Position numbers and translations under genes: made by a program
The notes under the pieces: generated by a model
Seen by the model: the letters and a program-made list of their open reading frames with translations, nothing else
Database searches by the model: none
Told to the model about the DNA's origin: nothing
Shown here: in pieces, positions 63,565 through 64,000 of the stretch
Position numbering within the stretch: position 1 is the first letter of the stretch
Layout of the letters: the number at the start of each line of letters is the position of its first letter
Origin: Hydrangea macrophylla
Taxonomy: Eukaryota > Streptophyta > Magnoliopsida > Cornales > Hydrangeaceae
NCBI GenBank assembly: GCA_033977485.1
Contig: CM066984.1
Location: 44,585,100 to 44,649,099, forward strand
Direction of reading: 5' to 3'
Length of the DNA: 64,000 nucleotides

Positions 63565-64000
63565 TGTTGGGTTTGTGCCCTCAAACCATTACTTTATATA
63601 TGAGACATTGACATTTTAATATATGGATATCAGCTTTACATTTAGTTATGTATGTTTATTTCATGAGATGATTGTTATCCTTAAGTATCATAGTAAGTAA
63701 TTCATATGTATGAGATACATATAAGTGAGATACGAATTACTATTCTTTGTTACTTAGAATGTGTCACAGTGGATGATGAGACTGGATATCTCATCAGGTT
63801 TACACTGTAGCATGATTAACTACCATTGGACGGAGTGATTAATCTCAATCACTAGAGTTTAACTCTTAGTTAACATGCTAGTGCTTATAGTGCATTGACG
63901 GACCTGAGCTTTCCTATTGACACCCAAGACTGTCAATCAGTCGATAGGAACTCATAACTTGTATAAGGTACGTGTTCTTAATCTTGAGATGATTATGAAC
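63565..64000 (+). repeat. 3' LTR of Ty1/copia element H, cut by window end
   Basis: It starts TGTTGGGTTTGTGCCCTC, a common copia LTR start, directly after the purine tract. A TTTATATATGAGAC string near 63592 could be a TATA box. No gene; the end is outside the window. Confidence 0.75.

Overview
This window is eudicot-type plant nuclear DNA made almost entirely of nested, decayed transposable elements. The evidence is plant-specific element families (Athila, Tat/Ogre, Ty1/copia, plant Helitron), primer sites matching plant tRNAs, intron-bearing antisense accessory genes and AT-rich filler. I found no intact host gene, rRNA, tRNA or CRISPR array. The species cannot be told from the sequence. 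Nearly every coding region carries stops or frameshifts, so most coding entries are called pseudogenes.

Layout from left to right. (A) 1-7862, minus strand: an Athila-like Ty3/gypsy element with gag, protease, RT/RNase H, a truncated integrase, a tRNA-Asp primer site and a complete 5' LTR. Its LTR and 3' end hold clusters of a TTCGATCGATCGAA palindrome. It sits in the 3' end of (B), a plus-strand Ogre/Tat-type element of which only 7863-7921 and one LTR remain. That LTR is split (7922-~8700 and 22344-24522) by (C), a ~13.6 kb minus-strand Helitron. C holds decayed Rep and Pif1 helicase genes, a long 5' region with internal duplications and MITEs, and two paralogous two-exon zinc-knuckle gene copies. 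(D) 24811-30640, plus strand: a gag-only element flanked by ~690 bp repeats, itself holding a truncated Ogre-type LTR (27551-29822).

(F) 30805-61132, minus strand: a Tat/Retand-type element (~10 kb of its own DNA) with gag, protease, RT, two RNase H domains and integrase. It also has an antisense gene of the 'putative gypsy-type transposon protein' family with its own TATA box. Its integrase is cut in two by (Ogre) 35498-55847, plus strand: a 20,350 bp element with ~3.2 kb LTRs, a perfect CATAG target duplication, a tRNA-Arg primer site, a 51-bp minisatellite leader, gag-protease-RT-RNaseH-aRNH-integrase, and two antisense modules. These are a DUF7745-like domain and a six-exon plant-mobile-domain gene.

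(G) 61133-62637, plus strand: the 3' end and LTR of another Ty3-type element. (H) 62638-64000, plus strand: a Ty1/copia RT/RNase H remnant followed by the start of its 3' LTR.

Readable insertion order: B before A and before C; F before Ogre; D before the LTR inside it. The features that deserve follow-up are the antisense intron-bearing genes in two different Tat-lineage elements, the duplicated zinc-knuckle gene in the Helitron, and the palindrome clusters in LTRs A and G.
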